Assembly: GCF_008630535.1 (NCBI RefSeq)
Contig: NZ_VWPH01000014.1
Coordinates: forward strand, 177,636-241,635
DNA from: Saccharopolyspora hirsuta
Lineage (GTDB): Bacteria > Actinomycetota > Actinomycetes > Mycobacteriales > Pseudonocardiaceae
Direction: 5' to 3'
Length of the DNA stretch: 64,000 bases
The translations under genes were made by a program, and so were the position numbers. How positions within the stretch are numbered: position 1 is the stretch's first letter; the number at the start of each line of letters is the position of its first letter. The notes under the pieces were generated by a model, which did not search any database, had not been told where the DNA came from, and saw only the letters and a list, made by a program, of their open reading frames with translations. Below, piece by piece: positions 9,401 to 16,049 of this stretch.

Positions 9401-10142
9401 GTACGCCTGCCAGGACGCCGTGATCTGCTACGCCGCTTCGGCGCGGCAGTTCCTGGAGGCCGGTCGGCGGGAAACCCGGCCGTGGGACAGCGCACCCGTG
9501 CTGGTGCGGATGCCGGAGCTGCACTGGACCCAGCACGAGATGGGGCACATCCACCGCGCGCACTACCAGAACGGCTCCTACCTGGGGAAACCGCGCGATC
9601 CCCGGCGCCGCGACCGGCAGCCTCCGCCGAAACCCGACGACGTGCTGGCGCTGCTGCCCACCGCCTCGCTGCTGCACCTGGCCTGCCACGCCGCGCCCGG
9701 CGAGCTCCCGGTGGAGTCCGCGCTGCTGCTCGGCAGGCGGGAAGTGCTGCCGGTGCAGGACATCCTGCGGCAGGCGCGGAACAAGCCGCCCGCCGGAGCG
9801 CTCGTCGTGCTCGCGTCCTGCGCCAGCGACCTCACCGACCGGCAGCACGACGAGGTGCTGACGCTGTCCACCGCGTTCCTCGCCGCCGGGGCGGTCGGGG
9901 TGGTCGGCACCCGGTGGGAGGTGGTGGACCTGCCCACCGCCATGTTCATGATCGTCTTCCACCACCACCTCAACACCGGCTGCCCCGACCCGGCGAGCGC
10001 GCTGCGCGCCGCGCAGCTGTGGATGCTCGACCCGCGGCGCCGCCCGCTGCCCGGGATTCCCGAGGAGCTGGGGGCGTTTTTCGCCGAAGTCGACCCCGCG
10101 GCGCCGCAGCACTGGGCAGCATTCACCTATCAGGGCCGATGA
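6447..10142 (+). CDS. TPR-repeat protein with C-terminal CHAT (caspase-like) protease domain
   Basis: The protein has 1231 residues. The first 850 or so residues are helical tetratricopeptide-like repeats. The last 300 form a CHAT domain, a clan CD (caspase/separase-like) cysteine peptidase. The catalytic dyad is visible: His about 1081 in LLHLACHAAPGE and Cys about 1125 in VVLASCASD, followed by the family signature AFLAAGAVGVVGTRWEVVD. CHAT proteases act as effectors or as activators that cleave partner proteins in bacterial conflict systems. The start at ATG 6447 has a good RBS (AGGAAGG). The gene is 13 bp upstream of an Hsp70 and probably co-transcribed with it. Role as the protease arm of the 6.4-24.5 kb island is inferred from context. 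Confidence 0.9.
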   Translation: MPGELDEEIAQRYAQLSDELDDETAYHLLVELADLLLQRAQTTGDVDEVLTVAGNLLDTLADDSPARAAPLYQLGLAHTLRAERGDTAEFRPAVGYLRELRPLIDDPEIIGRIGLITCHAVLALEAFEHIDAALADLCTAYDRLPDSPLRNQVRFRRGLMHLVRYLSKGGDETDHSTATADFTATLQGGSDTRTSDACRAGLAILLATENMPAELREGKIAPGVIDKMSLTVPTEALAEAHQHLSALSPATAEDETVDVLKLLFRAGANLDGSTSEDWSTTISQLDRTRENWPDDMPGKQELAGLQASLTAKLAETSGNPEDTDVAAAQLAAAAAALPLDNPMRSLLLTGLRATARGFTEQSEDSTAVVRRLEHALEHFADDDPNRADVLRPLMGALLMSVATNRDQSPDLLVRARELTEQAIERGVADSVNMGINHYFLSVAEGFHAINTRDGTLLNSAIANLRRADELLPPDHDSRALLKPWLSVLLTQRFMVFGGNEDLDAAKHFSGEPTGDDLHMRFAAAFRHVSPRLDDAEGLTRAAAELEALLADMPPDHFLRPRAASSLATFQLFRRALDSDPGPHDHDEIRRSLQDLVDAAEQVPDHHIDKTNELLGAANAHLASALATQDLPLLNRAIRMLIEISGKTDLFRRERRNALGTLAIALRARFDFTRDPRDLSNAANRFEQILREFEFEPGEFENASVLNSLANCYFTRGDRMRLDQQRAISTGLDGLRERARTVLLQSSPRRALETASTATGEAAEVSRWCLAVGRPEDAVQALELGRGMVLHAATVDADMPALLHEHGRADLAERWISEAGQQQPWDVGVPDEAEVVLPSDLRAQVLRAFHGTEVEAQLLSPPPVEEIAAGLRKSQTRALVYLLPGVAVLVTADGEVRQVMSPQLSEDGPVARFDRAQRERARGEGDEAEWQAALEAVCDWAWSAVLNPVLDLLAGPRLRIVLVPVGKLGVVPWHAARRRVPGGKVRYACQDAVICYAASARQFLEAGRRETRPWDSAPVLVRMPELHWTQHEMGHIHRAHYQNGSYLGKPRDPRRRDRQPPPKPDDVLALLPTASLLHLACHAAPGELPVESALLLGRREVLPVQDILRQARNKPPAGALVVLASCASDLTDRQHDEVLTLSTAFLAAGAVGVVGTRWEVVDLPTAMFMIVFHHHLNTGCPDPASALRAAQLWMLDPRRRPLPGIPEELGAFFAEVDPAAPQHWAAFTYQGR

Positions 10143-10155
10143 AGAAGGGAACCCG

Positions 10156-11742
10156 ATGGCGACGTTCGGCATCGACCTCGGCACGACGCACTCGTGCATC
10201 TCCTACGTCGACGAGTCCACCCGGCCGGTGATCGCCAAGAGCGCGGTCGGCGAGGACACCACGCCGTCGGTGGTGTACTTCGAGCGGCCCGGCAGCGCGC
10301 TGGTCGGCACCGCGGCGAAGAACTCCGCGCTGCTCGCCCCGCACTTGGTGGCGCAGCTGGTCAAGCGGGACATGGGACGCGAGGGCGTCGAGTTCACCTA
10401 CCACCGCGAGCGGTACACGCCGGAGAAGATCTCCGCGCTCGTCCTGCGGGAGCTCGCCCGCGCCGCCGAGGAGAACACCGGCCTCGAGGTGCGGGACGTG
10501 GTGATCACCGTGCCCGCCTACTTCGGCATCGCCGAGCGCGAAGCGACCCGCCGGGCCGGGGAGATCGCCGGGCTGACCGTGCTGGACGTGCTGGCCGAAC
10601 CGGTCGCCGCCGCGCTGCACCACCACGCGCTGGACGACGCACCGGGCACGCGGCACGTGCTGGTCTACGACCTCGGCGGCGGCACGTTCGACACCACCGT
10701 GATCCAGGTGTCCGGCGACGACATCCAGGTGGTGTGCACCGACGGGGACGGCGAGCTGGGCGGCGCGGACTGGGACCAGCGGATCGTGGAGCACCTGCTC
10801 AACGCATTCCGCGAGGCGCACCCGAAGCTGGACCCCAGCGCCGACGAGCTCGCGATGCAGGAGTTCGCCGACCGGGCCGAGGAGGTCAAGAAGGCGCTGA
10901 GCGCGACGATGTCCCGCAACGTCGCGCTGCGGGCCTCAGGTGCCGCGGTGAACGTGCCGTTCACCCGGGAGCTGCTGGAGGAGCTGACCGCCGACCTGCT
11001 CGACCGGACCATGACCATCACCGAGCGGATCATCGCCACCGCCCGCCGCAAGGGCGTCGACCGGTTCGACGAGGTGCTGCTCGCCGGTGGCATGACCCGG
11101 ATGCCAGCGGTCGCGGCCGCGCTGGAGGAACGGTTCGGGTTGTCCGCGCGGCTGTCCGAACCGGACCTCGCGGTCGCCAAGGGGGCGGCGCTGTTCGCGG
11201 TGATCAAGCAGGCCAAGAGCGGCACCGCCCGCCAGCTGGGCATCACCGAGGCGGACGCCGCCGCGATGGCCAGGAAGCGGGTGGCGACCGTGGTGCCGCG
11301 GGCGTTCGGGGTCAAGGCCGTCGATCCGCGGGACCCGCTGGCGCTGACCGACCCGATGCGGGCCCGGCAGATGGTGGCGCACCTGCTGCAGCCCAACACC
11401 CAGCTGCCCGCCGACACCGGCCCGTTCCCGTTCCAGACGGCCGTCGACAACCAGCGGATGGCCGAGATCGAGGTGTGGGAGCAGGCCGGGCCGACGCCCT
11501 CCGAGGAGCTGGCCGACAACACCAAGGTCGGGCACGGCATGCTCACCGGCATCCCGGCCCGGCCCGCCGGGTGCCGGATCGAGATCACCTTCGCGATGTC
11601 CGAGACCGGCGAGCTCACCGTGCACGCCAAGGAACTGGAGACCGGCAACGATGTCCGCTTCGAACTCAACATCGGCGGCGCGGACCGCAGGTCCGTGGCC
11701 GCGGCCCGCACCGCCATCGCCGACCACACCGTCAGCGGGTAG
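10156..11742 (+). CDS. Hsp70 (DnaK-like) chaperone ATPase, short form
   Basis: The protein has 528 residues. The nucleotide-binding domain is intact: GIDLGTTHSCISYVDE (phosphate 1), VYDLGGGTFDTT (phosphate 2) and VLLAGGMTRMPAV (adenosine). A shortened substrate-binding domain follows; the usual DnaK linker and C-terminal helical lid are not recognisable, and the protein is about 100 residues shorter than housekeeping DnaK. It is clearly paralogous to the Hsp70 at 22230-23876, and both end in TVSG. It follows the CHAT protease directly. In conflict systems such Hsp70s may gate or unfold the effector's target; that role is inferred. Confidence 0.93.
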   Translation: MATFGIDLGTTHSCISYVDESTRPVIAKSAVGEDTTPSVVYFERPGSALVGTAAKNSALLAPHLVAQLVKRDMGREGVEFTYHRERYTPEKISALVLRELARAAEENTGLEVRDVVITVPAYFGIAEREATRRAGEIAGLTVLDVLAEPVAAALHHHALDDAPGTRHVLVYDLGGGTFDTTVIQVSGDDIQVVCTDGDGELGGADWDQRIVEHLLNAFREAHPKLDPSADELAMQEFADRAEEVKKALSATMSRNVALRASGAAVNVPFTRELLEELTADLLDRTMTITERIIATARRKGVDRFDEVLLAGGMTRMPAVAAALEERFGLSARLSEPDLAVAKGAALFAVIKQAKSGTARQLGITEADAAAMARKRVATVVPRAFGVKAVDPRDPLALTDPMRARQMVAHLLQPNTQLPADTGPFPFQTAVDNQRMAEIEVWEQAGPTPSEELADNTKVGHGMLTGIPARPAGCRIEITFAMSETGELTVHAKELETGNDVRFELNIGGADRRSVAAARTAIADHTVSG

Positions 11743-11747
11743 GCGCG

Positions 11748-11768
11748 CAGTTTCAGTTGAAACTGTGG
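11748..11768. repeat. Short palindrome, variant of the island's repeat family
   Basis: CAGTTTCAGTTGAAACTGTG is a hairpin with arms CAGTTTCA/TGAAACTG. It lies just after the Hsp70 stop and before a typical paired repeat at 11819, and its layout resembles that family with different arm bases. Confidence 0.55.
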
Positions 11769-11818
11769 ATCATCGGCGTGTCGGCGCCCGACACACCGGT
11801 GCCAGTGCGCGGAAATCC

Positions 11819-11858
11819 GCGATTTCAATGGAAATCGGAGGTCCGATTTCCATTGAAC
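11819..11858. repeat. Paired palindromic repeat (GATTTCAATGGAAATC family), copy 1
   Basis: Two imperfect palindromes face each other: GATTTCAATGGAAATC, then a short spacer, then GATTTCCATTGAACTT. Each can fold alone and the two can also pair with each other. It is intergenic between the Hsp70 and the next gene. Confidence 0.8.
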
Positions 11859-11894
11859 TTGTTCATGGACCGCAGCCGTGAAGGGCGAACTGCA

Positions 11895-12117
11895 CCGGTC
11901 GGCAGGTGCCGCATGCGCCGCCAGGCGCATAACCCACCTTCGCAACCGGCACCGCCGCGGGTTCACGGTGCCCACCCCTCCGGGGTTCCTTCCGGCGAGG
12001 ACGGCCCTGACGCCGTGTATTGGTGATACATCAGTCAGGGACCCCGCAGTCCAGGCGGGCGCTGAGGTTCCGCCACTTGCACCGCCACTCAGGACGAGGT
12101 TGGAAAAACCTCAATGG
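11895..12117 (+). repeat. Dispersed long element of about 210 bp, copy A
   Basis: This segment is closely matched in inverse orientation at 30289-30498. Shared landmarks are a perfect hairpin ATGCGCCGCCAGGCGCAT, the stretch CCGCCGCGGGTTC, a small hairpin around TGTATTGGTNATACA, and GAGGTTCCGCCACTTGCACC. It ends in CCTCAATGG, the core of the short palindromes. No convincing coding frame is conserved between the copies. It fills most of the 397-bp gap 11743-12139 and runs up to the start of the RES-toxin partner gene, so it may also supply that gene's promoter. Confidence 0.8.
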
Positions 12118-12139
12118 AAATCGCGCAGGAGGGGGTCGG

Positions 12140-12769
12140 ATGAGCCAGCAGAAGATGTTGGACGTGCTCACGGCCGAGTGGGACGACGTGGCGGACCGGC
12201 TCGATCCGGAGACGTTCACCCGGCTCGTCTCGCTGGTCGCCGAGCTGCAGGACGCCGATGCGGACACCTCGGCGATGGTCACCGAGGACATCGCGATGCT
12301 GCTCGGCGACGTGCTGCCCGTGGAGCACCCGGTGCGGCGGGCGCTGGCCGAGCCGGTGTCGCGGTTCCGCCGCCCCGAGGTCGACTGGGAGCAGCTGAGC
12401 ACCGGGCTGCGCGACCGGCTGACCGGCTCCGCGCCGATCCCCCGGCTGGACCGGCTGCGCGCGGCGGAATCGCTGGACGCGCAACAGCTCTCGGCCGCCG
12501 GCGTCGACCCGGCCGATCCGGACCTGATCCGGCTGCCCGGCGAGGACGGCGACCGGTGGCCCGCGTTCCAGTTCGACGCCGACGGCGCGCCGCGCGAGCT
12601 GGTGCGCACCGTGAACCGGCACCTCCAGGCCGCCTCGGACCCGTGGGGGGCGGCGGACTGGTGGCTCGGGCCGAACGACGGGCTCGGCGGCATCCCGGCG
12701 CAGCTGATCGGCCAGGTCGACGACGCCGCGCTGATCGAGGCCGCCCGCGACGAGTCGGCGGAGGTGTGA
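12140..12769 (+). CDS. Uncharacterised partner of the RES toxin (candidate antitoxin)
   Basis: The protein has 209 residues, is acidic and largely helical, with no signal peptide or membrane segment. The start at ATG 12140 follows CAGGAGGGGG. I recognise no known domain; in particular no Xre or MbcA/ParS helix-turn-helix, which RES toxins usually have as partners, is visible. A conserved-looking C-terminal part (WGAADWWLGPNDGLGGIPAQ) may contact the toxin. Its stop is 2 bp before the RES gene start, which strongly suggests a two-gene unit. An antitoxin or immunity role is inferred from that position only. Confidence 0.6.
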   Translation: MSQQKMLDVLTAEWDDVADRLDPETFTRLVSLVAELQDADADTSAMVTEDIAMLLGDVLPVEHPVRRALAEPVSRFRRPEVDWEQLSTGLRDRLTGSAPIPRLDRLRAAESLDAQQLSAAGVDPADPDLIRLPGEDGDRWPAFQFDADGAPRELVRTVNRHLQAASDPWGAADWWLGPNDGLGGIPAQLIGQVDDAALIEAARDESAEV

Positions 12770-12771
12770 GC

Positions 12772-13431
12772 ATGCCGCAGGCCACACCACCGCAGCAGTA
12801 CGCGGCCACGCCGAACCGGCACGTCCTGCCCACCGACACCGCGCTGTTCCGGCTCCACGAGCGCAAGCGGCACGCCGCCGAGTTCAAGCCCGCCCACGTC
12901 AGCTTCGACTCGCCGGGCGGCCGGTTCGACGGCACCCCGGAGGACCCGTTCCCCAGCTACTACGCCGGTTTGCACGTGACGACGGCGCTGGCCGAGGTGC
13001 TGCTGCGCAACCTCGGGTTCGGCGGCGACGGGCAGCGGTTGATCCGCCGCGCGCAGATCGCCGGGCGGCGGTTCAGCGCGGTGCGCACGAACCGGGAGCT
13101 GACCCTGGTCAGCCTGCTGACCGCACCGGACCTGGCGGCGGTGGCGCAGGATTCCTGGCTGGTCGACGCCGAGGGCCGGGACGCCTACCCGCACACCCGC
13201 AGCTGGGCGGTGTGGATCCGCTCGCAGGCGAGCTGGGCGGACGGGCTGATCTGGCCGTCCAAGCGGGACACCGGCAAGCCCGCCGTGGTGCTGTTCGGCG
13301 ACCGCTGCGCGGACGCGCTGGAGGGCGCGGAACCGGAGCTGCAGATCGACCTGGACACGCCGATCGGCGAGGCCTGGCTGACCAAGATGCTCGCCCCGTA
13401 CCGAGCCGCGGTCGCCCCGAGCCCCAACTGA
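12772..13431 (+). CDS. RES-domain protein (probable NAD+-consuming toxin)
   Basis: The protein has 219 residues. The RES signature is visible: ALFRLHERKR near the N-terminus, GGRFDGTPED with the conserved Arg, SYYAGLHVTTALAEVLLRN with Tyr and the catalytic-type Glu, and SWADGLIWPSKR with a conserved Ser. RES toxins (ParT, MbcT, Res) are related to ADP-ribosyltransferases and deplete NAD+ or modify proteins. It is slightly longer than the usual 150-200 residues. It follows the 209-residue protein by 2 bp. In the context of the CHAT/Hsp70 genes it is likely the toxic effector of the plus-strand half of the island (inference). Confidence 0.82.
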   Translation: MPQATPPQQYAATPNRHVLPTDTALFRLHERKRHAAEFKPAHVSFDSPGGRFDGTPEDPFPSYYAGLHVTTALAEVLLRNLGFGGDGQRLIRRAQIAGRRFSAVRTNRELTLVSLLTAPDLAAVAQDSWLVDAEGRDAYPHTRSWAVWIRSQASWADGLIWPSKRDTGKPAVVLFGDRCADALEGAEPELQIDLDTPIGEAWLTKMLAPYRAAVAPSPN

Positions 13432-13444
13432 CCGGGGCCGGGGT

Positions 13445-14053
13445 TCAGCGCTGGGACCAGGTCCCGCCGTGGCGGAGGTGCAGCCACTCGCGCTCCCAGG
13501 CGCGCATGCCGATGCGGCGGGCGAGGTTCTGGGTGGCCGCGATCAGGGCGAAGCAGGTCAGCTCCGCCACCAGGAGGACGAGGAGGGCGGCGAAGATCGC
13601 CGAGGTCAGGACCGAGCCGGGGCTGGCCGGGGGCGGGACGCGGTTGCCCGCCTGGTCGACCCACACCGTCACGGTCTCACCGGCGGTGGCGCTGGCCGGG
13701 ACCTGGATGGTGGCGCTGTGCGTCCGGAGGCCGGTGCGCCACTCCGCGACCGCGGTGGAGCTGAGGGCGTCGTTGCTGTAGACCTCGGAGACCGGGATGT
13801 TCATCTCCGGGCCGGTGGTCAGCACCGCCTCCACCGGACGGGTGGTCGCCGCCGATTCCGCCGCGCGCTGCGCGAGTCCGGTGTGCAGCGAGGCGCCGAG
13901 CATGCCCGCCACCGGGACCGCGATCAGGGCTGCCATCAGCAGCAGGACCGTGATCCCCGCCGCGAGCCGGTCGATCGGCCTGCGCAACGGGTTCCGGGTC
14001 ACGCCCAGTGCGTTCACCAACCATGCAGCGTGCGCTTTCAGCGCCGCGACCAT
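13445..14053 (-). CDS. Two-segment membrane protein, Rv1733c-like
   Basis: The protein has 202 residues. One hydrophobic helix lies near residues 25-50 (AAGITVLLLMAALIAVPVAG), then about 90 residues that would be outside the cell, then a second helix (SAIFAALLVLLVAELTCFAL). The outer part contains TAGETVTVWVDQAGN, and the protein ends in the RxGMRAWEREW motif common to the mycobacterial Rv1733c family of conserved membrane proteins. The function of the family is unknown. The start at ATG 14053 has GGAGG seven bases upstream. It is the last gene of the minus-strand half of the conflict island, but may simply be a neighbour. Confidence 0.75.
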   Translation of the reverse strand: MVAALKAHAAWLVNALGVTRNPLRRPIDRLAAGITVLLLMAALIAVPVAGMLGASLHTGLAQRAAESAATTRPVEAVLTTGPEMNIPVSEVYSNDALSSTAVAEWRTGLRTHSATIQVPASATAGETVTVWVDQAGNRVPPPASPGSVLTSAIFAALLVLLVAELTCFALIAATQNLARRIGMRAWEREWLHLRHGGTWSQR

Positions 14054-14254
14054 GCCAACCTCCAGACTGCCGGTGCACCGTGCGCCGCGGACCACCGTCG
14101 TGGTCGTGCTCCGATGGTTGTGCGCGGCAACCTCCGAGTGAAGTATCCTCCGCGATCGCACCATTGTTACCACAACGTGACCATCCATACACCAACGGTG
14201 GAGCAGATCACGTTATTCACGCCGACGTTCCCACCGGCACCGGACATTTCCGGC

Positions 14255-14395
14255 TCAAGGACTGGTGAAAGCGGTGATGAACCCGTCGAGCAGCCCGTAC
14301 GCGCTGAGCAGCAGGGCGACCGCGAAAGCCCCCACCAGCACCCAGCGGAAGACCCGGTACCCAGGAGGTGCAGTTCCCGCCTCTCCGCGATTCAC
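14255..14395 (-). CDS. Small single-span membrane protein (46 aa)
   Basis: A GTG-started frame of 46 codons gives MNRGEAGTAPPGYRVF, a hydrophobic helix RWVLVGAFAVALLLSAYGLL, and a short tail ending FTSP. The composition is that of a real small membrane protein, and the frame has typical third-position GC. It lies between the double-GTPase and the Rv1733c-like gene on the same strand. The start is uncertain because the region around it is part of a duplicated leader sequence (14378-14467). The function is unknown. Confidence 0.5.
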   Translation of the reverse strand: MNRGEAGTAPPGYRVFRWVLVGAFAVALLLSAYGLLDGFITAFTSP

Positions 14396-14467
14396 AGTGG
14401 TCGTCCTTTGCGAGATCGATCTTGCGTATTCGGAGTTTCCGGTGGCTGGGTCGCGTCGCGGTCCCCC
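14378..14467 (-). promoter_or_regulatory. Duplicated leader/promoter-like segment, copy 1
   Basis: About 90 bp here are roughly 70% identical to 22098-22186. The shared stretch includes CGCCTCTCCGCGATTC and CAGTGGT on the plus strand. Both copies lie immediately upstream of minus-strand genes of the island, which suggests shared promoter or leader control. Confidence 0.5.
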
Positions 14468-14486
14468 CGGCTGATCAGGGCACTGC

Positions 14487-16049
14487 TCATGCGGGCTCCG
14501 CCTTCTTCTCGTCGCCGAGCGGGAAGCCGCCGCGGCCCAGCAGCCAGCGGAACGGCGCGGCCGGGGTCATCCGGTGCCCGGGCCGGGTGCCGAGCACCGA
14601 GGACACCACGAAGAACCGGACCTCGGCGAAGTCCCGCTCCGCCGAGAGCACGAGGTTGTCCAGGCCCGCGGTGATCAGCCACTCGCGGACCGCGCCCGCG
14701 CACAGGTCGGCCGCCCACGGCACGTCGGTCAGCAGGTCGGCCTTGACCACGGCGACCGCCAGCGCGCGCTTGCCGGTCTCCACGCCGTAGTCGCGCAGCC
14801 GCCGGGCCGTGACGTGGTAGACCTGCTCGGGATCACCGCTGGCCGGGTGGGCTTCGGCGAGGCGGGACTGCAGGGTGCCGCCGAGCTGGTCGCGGACCCA
14901 GCCGATGGTGAACGGGTCGATCACGAACACCAGCCCGCCGGCGTGGTCGAGGAACTCCAGCTCGCTGTTGTCGTCGCGGTCCAGGAAGAACTCCCCCGCC
15001 GCGTCGAACAGGTGCAGCAGCGCCTGCCCGCGGGCCCTGGCCAGCTGCACGGTGATCGCCGCGGGCAGCCGCCCGGCCGGGGTCTTGGTGGTGTCGGCAC
15101 CGCTGGTGATCAGCTGCTCGCCGTGCTCGAAGGCCTGCTTGCTGGTCTCGTCGACGAAGTCCAGCCGGACGCCTTCGGCGGCGGCCACGTCCCGCAGCGT
15201 CACCAGACCTGCGTGCACCAGGCGCGTCTTGCCCGCCGACACCGGGCCGAACACTGGCACCCGGATGTCGGTGACCGCACCGGAGCCGCCGCGCAGCGGC
15301 TGGTCGCAGCGCTGGCAGCGCGCTTCCAGGCGCCGGGAGGCGCGCAGCACCGTGGTCGGCAGGCGCTGGCCGCAGCCGCACGTCCGCCACACCGCGCCCA
15401 GCAGGCCGGGCCGGATGTCGTGGTGGACCGCTTGGCAGCGGCTGCACCGGTAGGCGGGCACGGACATCACGTGGTAGCAGGTCGCGCAACTGGCGCTGGC
15501 CCGCCGCAGCCCCCGCAGGACGTTGTCGTAGCCGCGCATGATCCCGATCGCCGCGCCCCAACCGAGCCAGCTCAGCAGCAGCACGACAGCACCGAGCAGC
15601 AAACCCAGGGCCGCGCCCAGCGCCGCGCCGCCCATGAACGCCGGGCCGAGGAAGACGACGACTCCGACGCGGAACCAGCGCTGCGCGCCGAGCTGCCCGC
15701 GGCCGAACGCCCACCGCCAACCGCGCGCGACCAGCCCTCCCCAGCCGCGGAAGATCGCCATCGCGTCGCGGCGCCACTGCGCGACCAGGTAGCCCGGCCA
15801 GGCGCGGTCGCGCGGGAACGGGCCGCGCTGGGCGCGCATCCCGGCCGTTCCGCCGACCACGTCGTCCGGCGTGACCAGGACCGGGCGCCGGGGGCCGCGG
15901 CCGAGCAGCGTCAGGGCCGCGACGACCAGGGCGGAACCCGCGCCGCCGAGCGCCACCAGCGGCGAGAGCGCGGTGATCACGGCGGACATCATCGCCAGCA
16001 CGAACATCCCGCCGAGCAGCACCGCGACCGCGAGGACCAAGTACGGCAT
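14487..16049 (-). CDS. Membrane-anchored zinc-ribbon GTPase (double-GTPase/TRAFAC-like)
   Basis: The protein has 520 residues. Two to four hydrophobic helices occupy residues 1-160. Cysteine-rich ribbons follow (CATCYHV, CSRC, CGCG, CQRC) at about 185-250. A GTPase domain follows with P-loop GPVSAGKT at about 268-275, a DxxG-type switch (LFDAAGEF) and a VVKADLL specificity motif. It is like the DO-GTPase families seen beside GAP1 proteins in predicted conflict systems. The gene abuts the GAP1-like gene: TGA at 16050-16052 and ATG ending at 16049. It probably acts at the membrane as a GTP-gated switch for the island; the precise role is inferred. Confidence 0.75.
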   Translation of the reverse strand: MPYLVLAVAVLLGGMFVLAMMSAVITALSPLVALGGAGSALVVAALTLLGRGPRRPVLVTPDDVVGGTAGMRAQRGPFPRDRAWPGYLVAQWRRDAMAIFRGWGGLVARGWRWAFGRGQLGAQRWFRVGVVVFLGPAFMGGAALGAALGLLLGAVVLLLSWLGWGAAIGIMRGYDNVLRGLRRASASCATCYHVMSVPAYRCSRCQAVHHDIRPGLLGAVWRTCGCGQRLPTTVLRASRRLEARCQRCDQPLRGGSGAVTDIRVPVFGPVSAGKTRLVHAGLVTLRDVAAAEGVRLDFVDETSKQAFEHGEQLITSGADTTKTPAGRLPAAITVQLARARGQALLHLFDAAGEFFLDRDDNSELEFLDHAGGLVFVIDPFTIGWVRDQLGGTLQSRLAEAHPASGDPEQVYHVTARRLRDYGVETGKRALAVAVVKADLLTDVPWAADLCAGAVREWLITAGLDNLVLSAERDFAEVRFFVVSSVLGTRPGHRMTPAAPFRWLLGRGGFPLGDEKKAEPA

